Part shown: piece by piece, positions 47,670 to 59,357 of the stretch
Layout of the letters: each line of letters opens with the position of its first letter
How positions within the stretch are numbered: position 1 is the stretch's first letter
Position numbers and translations under genes: made by a program
The notes under the pieces: model-generated
The model's input: only the letters and a program-made list of their open reading frames with translations
What the model was told of the DNA's origin: nothing
The model's database searches: none
Assembly: GCA_900457075.1 (NCBI GenBank)
Contig: UGYN01000002.1
Coordinates: forward strand, 2,170,001 to 2,234,000
DNA from: Serratia quinivorans
Lineage (GTDB): Bacteria; Pseudomonadota; Gammaproteobacteria; Enterobacterales; Enterobacteriaceae
DNA: 64,000 nucleotides
Reading direction: 5' to 3'

Positions 47670-49007
47670 TCAGTGACCGTCGACAAAAACAATCTTCAGC
47701 ACAAACAGCAGCGCTACCACTACCACGCATGGGCTGATTTCACGCCAGCGGCCGGTACCCAACTTCATCACGCAGTAAGAAATAAAGCCGAGCGCGATAC
47801 CTTCGGTAATTGAGAAACTGAACGGCATCATCACCGCGGTCACAAACGCCGGTACTGCTTCGGTCAGGTCATCCCACTTCACCCGCGCCAGACTGGATGT
47901 CATCAGCACGCCCACGTAGATCAACGCACCGGCAGCGGCATAAGCCGGAACCATGCCTGCCAATGGCGACAGGAAAATCACCAACAGGAACAGAATACCG
48001 GTAACCACCGCGGTCAGACCGGTACGGCCGCCGACGGAAACCCCGGCGGAACTTTCAATGTAGGCGGTAACGGAAGAGGTGCCGACAAACGAACCGGCCA
48101 CCGAACTGATGCTGTCCACGTACAGCGCCTGCTTCATGCGCGGGAATTTACCCGTCGCGTCGGTCAGACCCGCCTTATCGGTCACGCCAATCAAAGTGCC
48201 GGAGGAGTCGAACAGATTCACCAACATAAAGGAGAAAATCACCCCCGCCAGGCCAATGTTCAGCGCCCCCGCCAAATCAACCTGACCCACCACCGAAGTA
48301 ATGTTCGGAGGCATGGAGAACACGCCGCCGTATTTCACATCGCCCAGCGCCCAGCCGATCAGGGTGGTTACCACGATGGAAACCAGCACCGCCGCATGGA
48401 AATTACGTGAGGACAGCACGGCAATAATAAAGAAGCCCAGCGCACCCAGCAGCACGTTATGCGAGGTCAGACTGCCGATGGTCACCAGCGTATCCGGGTT
48501 CGCCACCACGATACCGGCATTTTTCAGCCCCATCATGCCGATAAACAGGCCGATACCGCTGGTGATCCCCACCCGCAGGCTCATGGGAATATTGGCAATC
48601 ATCCAGTAGCGGACGCGGAAAATGGTCAGCAGTAACAAACCGACCGCGCCCCAGAAGATGGCTCCCATGCCGACCTGCCATGAAATGCCCATTGCGCCCA
48701 CGACCACAAAGGCGAAGAACGCATTGAGGCCCATAGCCGGCGCCAGCGCCACCGGCAGATTCGCCAGCAGGCCCATAAAAATACTGCCGAAAGCGGCAAT
48801 CAGGCAGGTGGTTACGAACACCGCCTGCGTATCCATGCCCGCCGCACCCAGAATTTGAGGGTTAACGAACACGATATACACCATGGTCAGGAAGGTAGTA
48901 ATACCGGCAATCGTTTCCGTACGCGCCGTGGTGCCATGTTGCTTGAGCTTAAACACGCGCCCAAGCAAGCCTTGCTCAACGTCAAGGCCAGTGACTTGTT
49001 TGTTCAT
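47670..49007 (-). CDS. adeP: Adenine permease AdeP (PurP/YieG)
   Basis: This 445-residue nucleobase:cation symporter of the AzgA-like NCS2 group imports adenine. It has about 12-14 hydrophobic segments. The family motif ALAPAMGLNAFFAFVVV and the half-helix region SSVTAYIESSAGVSVGGRTGL are clear. Length equals the E. coli protein. The ATG at 49007 gives MNKQVTGLDVEQG; the open frame extends 26 codons upstream without similarity. It is divergent from yieH as in E. coli. Confidence 0.95.
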   Translation of the reverse strand: MNKQVTGLDVEQGLLGRVFKLKQHGTTARTETIAGITTFLTMVYIVFVNPQILGAAGMDTQAVFVTTCLIAAFGSIFMGLLANLPVALAPAMGLNAFFAFVVVGAMGISWQVGMGAIFWGAVGLLLLTIFRVRYWMIANIPMSLRVGITSGIGLFIGMMGLKNAGIVVANPDTLVTIGSLTSHNVLLGALGFFIIAVLSSRNFHAAVLVSIVVTTLIGWALGDVKYGGVFSMPPNITSVVGQVDLAGALNIGLAGVIFSFMLVNLFDSSGTLIGVTDKAGLTDATGKFPRMKQALYVDSISSVAGSFVGTSSVTAYIESSAGVSVGGRTGLTAVVTGILFLLVIFLSPLAGMVPAYAAAGALIYVGVLMTSSLARVKWDDLTEAVPAFVTAVMMPFSFSITEGIALGFISYCVMKLGTGRWREISPCVVVVALLFVLKIVFVDGH

Positions 49008-49232
49008 TTTCAGAAATTCCGAAGAAGGGAATGGACCGTCGCCGGCTATCCTATAACAAAAAGTCAGGGTTTTGACGCCGCTCACAGCTTTTTTTCGCCG
49101 TCTTTACGGCTAAAAGCTTCAACAGATTGTATTTCCTGAGATTGATCGGCAATCCGTGATTCTGGGGTCGCAATCCTGCCTGATGCGGTTAAAGTGGCAT
49201 TATCACCGCATAACCGAAGGACACGGCCCCTG
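49008..49232. promoter_or_regulatory. adeP/yieH divergent intergenic region
   Basis: This interval of 225 bases between divergent genes must hold both promoters. It contains an imperfect inverted repeat (AGCTTTTTTTCGCCG / CGGCTAAAAGCT, about 49086-49116). Neither a clear PurR box nor a recognised riboswitch was identified by eye. Confidence 0.4.
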
Positions 49233-49898
49233 ATGAACCAAATTGACTGTATTTTGTTTGATTGCGACGGCACGCTGGTGGACAGCGAAGTGCTGTGCAG
49301 CAAAGCCTATGTGCACATGTTTGCCCACTATGGCATTCACCTTTCGCTGGATGAGGTATTCAGGAAGTACAAAGGGGTAAAGCTGTACGAGATTATCGAA
49401 CAGGTTAATGCGGAGCACGGCGTCGCCTTGCCGAAGGAAGAGCTGGAGCCTTTATACCGTCAGGAAGTGGCCCGTCTGTTTGACAGCGAACTGCGGCAGA
49501 TTGCCGGTGCGCGCGAGCTGCTGGCGCAGGTGACAGTACCAATGTGTACCGTGTCTAACGGCCCGGTCAGCAAAATGCAGCACTCGCTCGGCCTGACCGA
49601 CATGCTGCACTATTTTGATGACCGGTTGTTCAGCGGCTATGACATTCAGCGCTGGAAACCGGACCCGGCGATCGTGTTTCACGCCGCCGAAAAAATGCGG
49701 GTGCCGGTGGAGCGTTGCATCCTGGTGGACGACTCCGCTGCCGGTGCGCAGGCGGGGATCGCCGCCGGGATCCCGGTATTTTACTTCTGCGCCGATCCGC
49801 ACAACCAACCGATCGACCATCCGCTGGTCACCGCATTCGACGATTTGGCGCAATTACCAGCGCTGTGGCGTGAACGCGGCTGGCAGTTGACTAGCTAG
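49233..49898 (+). CDS. yieH: HAD-family 6-phosphogluconate phosphatase YieH
   Basis: This 221-residue HAD phosphatase has motif I FDCDGTLVDSE, a beta-phosphoglucomutase-like helical cap (about 18-85), motif II TVSNGP, motif III Lys in RWKPDP, and motif IV LVDDSAAG. E. coli YieH has the same length and acts on 6-phosphogluconate and related compounds. The ATG at 49233 is chosen by family length. The 3' end overlaps the convergent permease gene by 8 bases. Confidence 0.94.
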   Translation: MNQIDCILFDCDGTLVDSEVLCSKAYVHMFAHYGIHLSLDEVFRKYKGVKLYEIIEQVNAEHGVALPKEELEPLYRQEVARLFDSELRQIAGARELLAQVTVPMCTVSNGPVSKMQHSLGLTDMLHYFDDRLFSGYDIQRWKPDPAIVFHAAEKMRVPVERCILVDDSAAGAQAGIAAGIPVFYFCADPHNQPIDHPLVTAFDDLAQLPALWRERGWQLTS

Positions 49899-50631
49899 CC
49901 GGCAACGGCGGCTTATTGCGCCACCAGCGCCATGAGCGTTTCAACGCCCGGGTCTGCGGGCTAAAGCGGCGGTTGACCGCATTGGCCAGCAGATCCAGCG
50001 CCAGACAAAACACAAAGTACACCAGGGCAATAAACAGGAAGACTTCCATCGGGTACACCATGCTGCGGTTGTTGACCTGGGTCGCCAGGAACGTCAGCTC
50101 ACCGACGCCGACGATATAGGCCAGCGAAGTGTCCTTGATCAACGAAATCCACTGGTTGATAAACGAAGGCACCATCATCCGCAACGCCTGTGGCAACACG
50201 ATCATCCGTAGCGTTTGCCAGCGAGTCAATCCTAGCGATAAACCCGCCTGCCACTGCCCCGGACCGATGGCGGCGATCCCCGCCTTCACCGCGTGAGCCA
50301 GATAGGCCGAGGCGATCAGTGCCAGGGCGCAAACCACGGTGGTGATTTCCGGAATATCCACGCCAAAAACGATCGGTAACAGGAAATAGGTCCAGAAAAT
50401 CAGCATGATCACCGGGATGGCGCGGAAAAATCCCAGCAGCGCTGCCAGTAACCCGGCCGCTACGCCGCGTGACATCGCCAGTGCCACCCCCAACAGCGTG
50501 CCGATAATGGCCGAAGCCACACCGGCCATCAGGCTGATCGCCAACGTCAGCGCTGCGCCGCCCAGCGGGCCGTCCGGCCAGGTGCCCCACAGCAGGTAAC
50601 CCAGATTGTCGTAAATGACGCTGAAATCCAT
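49891..50631 (-). CDS. Amino-acid ABC transporter permease (HisM/GltK type)
   Basis: This 246-residue inner-membrane permease has about five membrane segments and the polar-amino-acid EAA loop (AGLSLGLTRWQTLRMIVLPQALRMMVP). With the permease encoded 1 base upstream it should form the membrane heterodimer of a polar amino-acid importer. It is the last gene of the unit; no ATPase gene follows. The C-terminus overlaps yieH on the opposite strand. Confidence 0.88.
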   Translation of the reverse strand: MDFSVIYDNLGYLLWGTWPDGPLGGAALTLAISLMAGVASAIIGTLLGVALAMSRGVAAGLLAALLGFFRAIPVIMLIFWTYFLLPIVFGVDIPEITTVVCALALIASAYLAHAVKAGIAAIGPGQWQAGLSLGLTRWQTLRMIVLPQALRMMVPSFINQWISLIKDTSLAYIVGVGELTFLATQVNNRSMVYPMEVFLFIALVYFVFCLALDLLANAVNRRFSPQTRALKRSWRWWRNKPPLPAS

Positions 50632-50632
50632 C

Positions 50633-51352
50633 TTAGTGCCCTCTCAGCGGTTTACGCTGCTGTCGCCACATACCCCAGCCTTCCAACAGCGCAATGATGG
50701 CGATGTACAGCACCGTCGCCACGCCAAACGCCTGGAAGGTGCGCAGCGTCTCGGTTTCCACCTGACGCGAAGCATAGGACAGTTCGGCAACGCCGATCGC
50801 CATGGTCAGCGAGGAGTTTTTTATCACGTTCATGTACTGGCCCAGCAGCGGCGGCATGGCGATTTTCAGCGCCTGCGGCAGCACCACGTAGCGCATCGCC
50901 TGCCAGCCGGTTAATCCCAGCGCGTTGGCCGCATATTTTTGCCCACCGGCGACACCACGGATGCCGGAACGGATCTCTTCGGCGATAAAGGCACTGGAGT
51001 ACAGCGTCAGGCCGAAGAAACCGGCGAGAAATTCAAACGACGGCCACTCAAGCGGGCCGATTTGATGTGAAGTATTCAGCCACTGCATGGCGGCGGACGG
51101 CAGGATCTGCCCGGCGGCGAAATACCAGAAGAACAGCTGTACCAGCAACGGCGTATTGCGAAACAACGAACTGTAACCCACCGCCAACCAACGCAGTGCC
51201 CGCAGGCGGCTGTCACGCATCGCGGTCAGTAAAAACCCCAACAGCGTGGCGGCCAGGCTCGCGCAGGCGGAAAGCCACAGCGTCAGCAGGAAACCCTGCC
51301 ACAGCCAGCTCAGATACTCCGGCGCCAGCAGCCAGTCCAGATTCATGGTCAA
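50633..51352 (-). CDS. Amino-acid ABC transporter permease (HisQ/GltJ type)
   Basis: This 239-residue permease has the EAA loop AANALGLTGWQAMRYVVLPQ and the family N-terminal stretch TLWLSACASLAATLLGFLLTA. It is the partner of the permease ending at 49891, with only 1 base between the genes. A GC-rich stem-loop separates it from the binding-protein gene upstream. Resemblance is to glutamate/aspartate systems, but substrate cannot be fixed. Confidence 0.88.
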   Translation of the reverse strand: MTMNLDWLLAPEYLSWLWQGFLLTLWLSACASLAATLLGFLLTAMRDSRLRALRWLAVGYSSLFRNTPLLVQLFFWYFAAGQILPSAAMQWLNTSHQIGPLEWPSFEFLAGFFGLTLYSSAFIAEEIRSGIRGVAGGQKYAANALGLTGWQAMRYVVLPQALKIAMPPLLGQYMNVIKNSSLTMAIGVAELSYASRQVETETLRTFQAFGVATVLYIAIIALLEGWGMWRQQRKPLRGH

Positions 51353-51374
51353 TCCTTGTCTTGCAAAATGCGTC

Positions 51375-51398
51375 AGGGGCGCAGCAAGCTGCGCCCCT
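51375..51398 (-). promoter_or_regulatory. Intra-operon stem-loop between binding-protein and permease genes
   Basis: AGGGGCGCAG and CTGCGCCCCT form a perfect 10-bp stem with a 4-base loop, without a T-tract. Such elements stabilise the upstream binding-protein mRNA so that it is made in excess over the permeases. Confidence 0.6.
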
Positions 51399-51423
51399 CC
51401 AAACAGATTTCAGCCCGTGAAAA

Positions 51424-52263
51424 TCAGGCCTTCGGCTGTTGATCCAAAGGCGCGATTTTGAAGTCGCCGCGTGGCTGCGCGGTTTTGGTTTCCGGGCCAA
51501 ACCAGCGATCGTAGATCTTCGCCGCTTCGCCGTCTTTTTCCAGCTTGATCAGCGTGTCGTTAACACTGGCGGTCAGGCGGTCTTCGCCTTTAGGAATGCC
51601 AACCCCCTGGTATTCTTTGGTAATGCTGAACGGCGAGATCTCGAAATCTGCCTTTTGTGCCGCCGGCAGGTTACCCAGCAGGCCCACCAGCTTGGCATCA
51701 TCCTGGGTGATCGCCTGTACGTTGCCGTTGCGCAGGGCGACGAACGCCAGCGGAGTGTCGTCGTAAGAGATCACTTTGGCCGTCGGGTAATGTTCACGCA
51801 GGGTAATTTCCTGCACCGTGCCTTTGTCCGCGCCGATACGCAGTTTTTTGATATCTTCCGGGGTTTTCAGCACGCCTTTATGGGCGATAAATTTCTGGCC
51901 GGTAGCGAAGTACGGCACGCTGAAGTTCACTTCCTTGGCGCGCTCGTCAGTAATGGTGAAGTTGGCGGCGATCAAATCGACCTTTTTCGATACCAGCAAA
52001 GGAATGCGATTGGCCGGGTTAGTGGCACGCAGCTCCACCTTCACCCCCAGCGCCTTGCCGATCGCATCGGCCACATCAACGTCATAACCCACCAGCTTTT
52101 TGCTTTGCGGATCGATATAACCGAACGGGGGATTGCTGTCGAACACCGCGATACGCACTACGCCGGCTTTCTTGATGTCGTCGAGTTTGTCCGCGTGCGC
52201 GGCACCGGTGGCGAGGCTGGTCAGGCTGGCTAACAAAGTTAAGGCCAAAACGCGATGTTTCAT
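51424..52263 (-). CDS. Amino-acid ABC transporter periplasmic binding protein
   Basis: This 279-residue solute-binding protein of family 3 has a signal peptide (about 1-24, ending AHA). The ligand-binding pattern follows: GVVRIAVFDSNPPFGY, KVDLIAANFTITDERAKEV with the Arg that binds the alpha-carboxylate, and IGADKGTVQE. The closest type is the glutamate/aspartate or polar amino-acid binding group. It leads the two permease genes. The first 20 or so codons are followed by a lysine-rich mature start (DKLDDIKKA). Confidence 0.9.
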   Translation of the reverse strand: MKHRVLALTLLASLTSLATGAAHADKLDDIKKAGVVRIAVFDSNPPFGYIDPQSKKLVGYDVDVADAIGKALGVKVELRATNPANRIPLLVSKKVDLIAANFTITDERAKEVNFSVPYFATGQKFIAHKGVLKTPEDIKKLRIGADKGTVQEITLREHYPTAKVISYDDTPLAFVALRNGNVQAITQDDAKLVGLLGNLPAAQKADFEISPFSITKEYQGVGIPKGEDRLTASVNDTLIKLEKDGEAAKIYDRWFGPETKTAQPRGDFKIAPLDQQPKA

Positions 52264-52385
52264 GAGTTGCTCCTAAGGGGTTGATGTCCTGCTGGCTGCT
52301 ACGCTAGCAAGACCCACTTAGGTCAGGAAATAATATAAAAAGCTATATTTATAACCATTTTGTCTTTAGGGGTTTTAAACGGCAT

Positions 52386-52409
52386 AAAGGCGCAGTTTTC
52401 TGCGCCTTT
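52386..52409 (-). terminator. Terminator after phoU
   Basis: AAAGGCGCAG and CTGCGCCTTT form a 10-bp stem with a TTTT loop. On the minus strand it follows phoU and is flanked by A and T runs, ending the pst-phoU operon. Confidence 0.8.
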
Positions 52410-52431
52410 TAAGAGCTGACCCGAGGGGATA

Positions 52432-53166
52432 TTACTCTTTTTCCTCGTCTTTACCGTCGGAGGACAACAGTTTTTCCAGCGCATCACCACCAATATGACG
52501 GAAGTCCTGGCCTTTCACGAAATAGAAGATAAATTCGCAGATGTTCTGGCAACGGTCACCGATACGCTCGATTGAACGGGCGCAGAACAACGCAGTCAGC
52601 ACGCTGGGAATGGTGCGAGTGTCTTCCATCATGTAAGTCATCAACTGACGCACGATGCCTTCATACTCCTGATCGACCTTCCTGTCTTCGCGGTAAATTC
52701 GGATCGCTTCATCCAGATCCATACGCGCGAAGGCGTCCAGCACGTCATGCAGCATCTGCACGGTGTGGCGGCCCAGCGACTCCAGGCTGACCAACAGTGG
52801 CTGGTGCTGGTGCGAGAACTTTTCCAGCGCGGTGCGGCAGATTTTGTCCGCCACGTCGCCGATACGCTCCAGCTCGGAGATGGTTTTGATGATCGCCATC
52901 ACCAGGCGCAGGTCGCTGGCGGTCGGCTGGCGTTTGGCAATGATGCGCACGCAGGCCTCGTCGATCGCCACTTCCATCATATTGACCTTGGCGTCGCCTT
53001 CGATCACCCGCTTGGCCAACTCACCGTCCTGGTTGTGCATCGCGGTAATGGCGTCGGTCAATTGCTGCTCCACCAGCCCGCCCATGGTCAACACCTGGGT
53101 GCGGATGTGCTCAAGTTCTGCGTTGAACTGGCCGGAAATGTGTTTATTTAAATTCAGGTTATCCAT
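52432..53166 (-). CDS. phoU: Phosphate signalling complex protein PhoU
   Basis: This 244-residue all-helical protein links the Pst transporter to the PhoR kinase and keeps the Pho regulon off in phosphate excess. Both repeated PhoU domains are seen, each with the metal-binding E-x-x-x-D signature ([12 protein letters not shown] near 90; [12 protein letters not shown] near 200). The ATG at 53166 (MDNLNLNKH) is favoured by E. coli similarity over one 5 codons upstream. It is the last gene of pstSCAB-phoU, 11 bases after pstB. Confidence 0.97.
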   Translation of the reverse strand: MDNLNLNKHISGQFNAELEHIRTQVLTMGGLVEQQLTDAITAMHNQDGELAKRVIEGDAKVNMMEVAIDEACVRIIAKRQPTASDLRLVMAIIKTISELERIGDVADKICRTALEKFSHQHQPLLVSLESLGRHTVQMLHDVLDAFARMDLDEAIRIYREDRKVDQEYEGIVRQLMTYMMEDTRTIPSVLTALFCARSIERIGDRCQNICEFIFYFVKGQDFRHIGGDALEKLLSSDGKDEEKE

Positions 53167-53177
53167 GATGCATCCTA

Positions 53178-54002
<825 letters not shown>

Positions 54003-54893
54003 TTATGAATGCTTTTGCTTGGCGAAAACTACGCGCGCCAAGATATTCAGTACCAGTACACACAGGGTAATCAACAGCACCCCGGCCCAGGCCAGCTCTT
54101 GCCATTCGGCGAACGGGCTCATGGCGAATTTGAAAATGGTCACTGGCAGGTTGGCGATCGGCTGCATCAGGTCGGTGCTCCAGAACTGATTCGACAACGA
54201 GGTAAACAGCAGCGGTGCGGTTTCCCCGGCGATACGCGCAATTGCCAGCAGCACACCGGTGATAATGCCGGAGACCGAGGCTTTCAACGTAATGGCGGAA
54301 ATCATGCGCCATTTCGGTGTACCCAGCGCGTAAGCCGCCTCACGCAGCGTATCCGGCACCAGTTTCAGCATATTTTCAGTGGTTCGAATCACGATCGGCA
54401 CCTGTAACAGCGCCAGTGCGATTATCCCGGCCCAACCGGAGAAGTGCTGCATCTTCGCCACCACGATGGTGTAGACGAACAGGCCCACGACGATCGACGG
54501 TGCCGATAACAGGATGTCGTTAATAAAGCGGATGACTTCCGCCAGCCAGGATTTACGGCCGTATTCCGCCAGGTAAATACCGGCCATTATGCCCAGCGGC
54601 GTACCGAATACCGTCGCCCACATGATCAACAGCCCGCTACCGGCGATGGCGTTAGCCAGGCCGCCACCCGCAGTGTTCGGCGGCGGCGTCATTTCGGTGA
54701 ACAGCGCCAGCGACATGCCGTCGATGCCTTTGGTCACGGTGGAAAATAGGATCCACACCAGCCAGAACAGGCCAAACGCCATGGTCGCCATCGACAAGAA
54801 CAGTGCCAGGCGGTTTTTCTGACGGCGCCAGGCCTGCATTTTGCGACGGCTTTCCAACAGCGCCAGGTTGTTTTGCATTTCCATAGTCGCCAC
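54003..54893 (-). CDS. pstA: Phosphate ABC transporter permease PstA
   Basis: This 296-residue inner-membrane permease has six predicted membrane segments. The EAA-type loop ([21 protein letters not shown]) contacts PstB. Its length equals that of E. coli PstA. It begins 1 base after the pstC stop, so it is coupled to it. Confidence 0.96.
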   Translation of the reverse strand: MATMEMQNNLALLESRRKMQAWRRQKNRLALFLSMATMAFGLFWLVWILFSTVTKGIDGMSLALFTEMTPPPNTAGGGLANAIAGSGLLIMWATVFGTPLGIMAGIYLAEYGRKSWLAEVIRFINDILLSAPSIVVGLFVYTIVVAKMQHFSGWAGIIALALLQVPIVIRTTENMLKLVPDTLREAAYALGTPKWRMISAITLKASVSGIITGVLLAIARIAGETAPLLFTSLSNQFWSTDLMQPIANLPVTIFKFAMSPFAEWQELAWAGVLLITLCVLVLNILARVVFAKQKHS

Positions 54894-54894
54894 G

Positions 54895-55853
<959 letters not shown>

Positions 55854-55945
55854 AGATCACTCTCTGTTTTAACCCTGGCAGGCCCAACATGGGTCAGGCC
55901 CTGAAAAACTGAGTGGGGCGCGCCGAATCACGCGCCCCTGCGTTG

Positions 55946-56987
55946 TTAGTACAGCGCTTTACCGGAACTGTCTTTTACGTTGGTTTTCCATGCTGCGCGC
56001 ACCTGCTCGATCACTTCATTCGGCAGAGTGGCGTAATCCAGGTCATTAGCCTGCTTGGCGCCCGTTTTGTACGCCCAGTCAAAGAACTTCAGGACTTCGG
56101 TGCCCTGAGCCGGGTTTTTCTGCTCTTTATGCACCAGGATGAAGGTGGTGGAGGTGATTGGCCAAGCGTTGTCGCCTTTCTGGTCAGTCAGGTCCTGTGC
56201 GAAGGTCTTGCTCCAGTCCACGCCTTTGGCAGCGGCGCTGAAGCTCTCTTCCGTCGGGCTAACCGCTTTGCCATCGGCAGAAATCAGCTTGGTGTAAGCC
56301 AGATTGTTCTGTTTGGCGTAAGCGTATTCAACGTAGCCGATAGAGCCAGGCAGACGCTGTACGAAGGCTGCGATACCGTCGTTACCCTTGCCGCCCAGAC
56401 CGGTTGGCCAGTTAACGGTAGAGCCTGCGCCGATTTTCTCTTTCCACTGCGCGTTGGCTTTAGACAGGTAGCTGGTGAACACGAACGAGGTGCCTGAACC
56501 ATCAGCACGACGCACAACGGCGATGTTCTGATCCGGCAGCTTAACGCCTGGGTTGAGCTTGGTGATCGCCGGGTCGTTCCATTTTTTTCACGTTACCCAG
56601 ATAGATATCGCCCAGAGTTTTACCGTCCAGGGTCAGCTCACCGGATTTGATGCCCGGGATGTTTACTGCCAGCACCACGCCACCGATCACGGTAGGGAAC
56701 TGGAACAGGCCATCAGCAGCCAGTTTTTCGTCACTCAAAGGCGCATCGGAAGCACCAAAGTCAACGGTGTTGGCGATGATTTGCTTCACGCCACCAGAAG
56801 AGCCGATGCCCTGATAGTTAACTTTGTTGCCGGTTTCTTTCTGATAAGAATCTGCCCACTTGGCATAAACCGGAGCGGGGAATGTCGCACCTGCACCGGT
56901 CAGGCTAGCAGCAGCGAACGCGGACACGGCGGTCAGGGAGAAAGTCGCTGCCACAATACTGGCGACGGTGGTACGCATCAGTTTCAT
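55946..56987 (-). CDS. pstS: Phosphate-binding periplasmic protein PstS (single-base frameshift)
   Basis: This protein is the periplasmic phosphate receptor of the Pst system. A signal peptide (about 1-26) precedes [18 protein letters not shown], and later SGGVKQ and RADGSGTSF supply phosphate-contacting residues. The frame breaks in a T run of seven at 56582-56588 (plus strand). With six, the minus strand reads G-N-V-K-K-W-N-D-P-A and the gene gives 346 residues, the E. coli length. The ATG at 56987 is chosen over the upstream in-frame ATG by family similarity. A Pho box lies about 75-125 bases upstream. Confidence 0.94.
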
Positions 56988-57060
56988 AATCACTCCTAAT
57001 GGGGTATTCAAAAATCGATCTAGGTCGTTTTGAGTAAGTATTGCTGCAGGAGGGAAAATA

Positions 57061-57110
57061 GGACAGTTTGGTGACAGTTAAATGTACGAAATATGACAGT
57101 TATATTACAG
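57061..57110 (-). promoter_or_regulatory. Tandem Pho boxes in the pstS promoter
   Basis: On the minus strand the region carries CTGTAATATAACTGTCAT and, further on, AACTGTCACCAAACTGTCC. These are direct repeats of the CTGTCA half-site spaced by 11 bases, closely following the E. coli pstS promoter. PhoB would bind here under phosphate limitation. Confidence 0.9.
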
Positions 57111-57267
57111 TGAGGGCGTTGTGCTATCTACTCATTTAAAATCAGTCAGTTAAAGAATAAAACACACAGTAATTAATCAATGAAAAACCCGTTCCACCTC
57201 ACCTATCCGCTTGAATATGACAACTTTTATCCCTGCTGTCGCACCATTGTCATATTTGATCCAATCA

Positions 57268-57297
57268 TGAAAAAGCCGGCACAGTGGCCGGCTTTTA
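57268..57297 (-). terminator. Rho-independent terminator after glmS
   Basis: On the minus strand AAAAGCCGGC pairs with GCCGGCTTTT around a 6-base loop, followed by T residues. It ends the glmUS transcript. Confidence 0.88.
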
Positions 57298-57315
57298 GAG
57301 GTTAACAGCAGCGAG

Positions 57316-59146
57316 TTACTCTACCGTGACAGACTTCGCCAGGTTACGCGGCTGGTCAACGTCGGTACCTTTGATCAGCGCCACGTGGTAAGACAGCAAC
57401 TGCAACGGCACGGTGTAGAAGATCGGGGCCACGATTTCTTCGACGTGCGGCAATGGGATGATAGTCATACCCTCGCTGCTGACGAAACCGGCATCCTGAT
57501 CGGCGAACACATACAGTTGGCCACCGCGTGCGCGAACTTCTTCGATGTTAGACTTCAGCTTTTCCAACAGTTCGTTGTTCGGCGCCACCACGATCACCGG
57601 CATATCGGCATCGATCAACGCCAACGGGCCGTGTTTCAACTCACCGGCCGCATAGGCTTCCGCGTGAATATAGGAGATCTCTTTGAGCTTCAGCGCACCT
57701 TCCATCGCGATCGGGTACTGATCGCCACGGCCGAGGAACAGCGCGTGATGCTTGTCGGAGAAGCCTTCCGCCAACGCTTCAATGTTTTTGTCCAGCGACA
57801 GCATCTGCTCAATACGCGCCGGCAATGCCTGCAGGCCGTGCACGATTTCATGCTCAACGCTTTCCGCCATGCCTTTCAGCCGGCCCAAACGTGCCACCAG
57901 CATCAACAGCACCGCAAGCTGGGTGGTAAAGGCCTTGGTGGAGGCAACACCGATTTCGGTACCGGCCTTGGTCATCAGCGCCAGATCGGATTCACGCACC
58001 AGTGAAGAACCGGCCACGTTGCACACCGCCAGTGAACCGAGGTAACCCAGCTCCTTCGACAGACGCAGTGCCGCCAGCGTATCGGCAGTTTCACCGGACT
58101 GCGACAAGGTAATGATCAGACTGCCCGGACGCACAGCAGATTTGCGATAGCGGAATTCTGACGCGATTTCCACGTCGCAAGGCACGCCGGCCAGCGATTC
58201 GAACCAATAGCGGGCAACCATGCCGGAGTGGTAAGACGTCCCACAGGCAATGATTTGCACGTGCTGCACCTTCGCCAACAGTTCATCGGCACGCGGGCCC
58301 AGCTCGCTCAGGTTGATTTTGCCCTGGCTGAAACGCCCTTCCAGGGTGTTCTTCAGCGCCAGTGGCTGTTCGTAGATCTCTTTTTGCATGTAGTGACGGT
58401 AAGCACCTTTGTCACCGGCGTCGTACTGTACCTGGGATTCTATTTCAGGACGCTCAACGGCGTTGCCCTGCTTATCGAAAATGTTGACGGTGCGGCGAGT
58501 CATCTCCACCACGTCACCTTCTTCCAGGAAGATAAAGCGGCGGGTTACCGGCAACAATGCCAGTTGATCGGAAGCCAGGAAGTTTTCACCCACGCCACGG
58601 CCGATAAACCAGCGGGCTGCCGGAGCGCGCAGCCACCAGCACGCTAGGGTCGCGGCTGTCCATCACCACGGTGCCGTATGCGCCACGCAACTGAGGGATC
58701 ACGCGCTGAACCACTTCCAGCAAGGTGCCCCCCTGGCGCTGTTCCCAATGCACCAGGTGAGCAATCACCTCGGTATCGGTTTCAGAGCTGAAGTGATAAC
58801 CGCGTTCGATCAGCAATTCACGCAGCGGTTCGTGGTTTTCGATGATGCCGTTATGCACCACAGTAATGTAATCAGAAACATGCGGGTGCGCGTTAGCTTC
58901 GGTAGGTTCACCGTGCGTTGCCCAGCGGGTGTGAGCAATACCGGTGCCCCCATGCAATTCATGTTGTTCAGCGGCTTCGGTCAGTTTGTTAACCTTGCCC
59001 ACGCGGCGTAAACGGTTGACGTTGCCTTCGGCATCCACCACCGCCAAACCGGCGGAGTCGTAGCCACGGTACTCAAGGCGGCGTAACCCTTCCAACAGAA
59101 TCTCTGCAATATCACGTTGCGCTACTGCGCCTACAATTCCACACAT
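57316..59146 (-). CDS. glmS: Glucosamine-6-phosphate synthase GlmS (single-base frameshift)
   Basis: This enzyme converts fructose 6-phosphate and glutamine to glucosamine 6-phosphate, the first committed step of amino-sugar synthesis. The N-terminal glutaminase begins [10 protein letters not shown] with catalytic Cys2; the two SIS domains occupy the C-terminal two thirds ([27 protein letters not shown]; final KSVTVE). The frame breaks at 58606-58608 where an extra A (plus strand) turns PLVIGRG into PLVYRPW. Without it the gene encodes 609 residues, as in E. coli. As loss of glmS makes cells dependent on external amino sugars, a sequencing error is the simplest explanation. Confidence 0.95.
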
Positions 59147-59357
59147 CAGTTGTATTCCTAATTAAACGCCTTTCGGGGCGCTTTCGATGCCTTGACCTGA
59201 TTTTGCCGGTTTTTACCGTGCGTCCCCGAGCCTGTAGAGAATGGGGATTATTATGTTTTGCCCTGCACTCTGCACCAAAGCACAGGGCAAAACAGGGTGA
59301 GGAGCCGTCAGCCCCCTCACCCCGGCCCTCTCCCAAAAGGAGAGGGAGTCTAAGTTG
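59147..59357. repeat. glmU-glmS intergenic region with REP-like palindromes
   Basis: Three inverted repeats lie in a row: TTTTGCCCTG/CAGGGCAAAA (59256-59265, 59283-59292), GGGTGAGG/CCTCACCC (59295-59302, 59315-59322) and CCCTCTCC/GGAGAGGG (59326-59333, 59339-59346). The last is the common REP-type sequence. In E. coli the glmS leader is also the target of the sRNA GlmZ; that site was not resolved here. Confidence 0.7.

Noticed and set aside
57316..59146. glmS ribozyme or riboswitch in the leader
   Set aside because: That ribozyme is a Gram-positive feature, and no matching core was seen; the leader holds REP-like hairpins instead.
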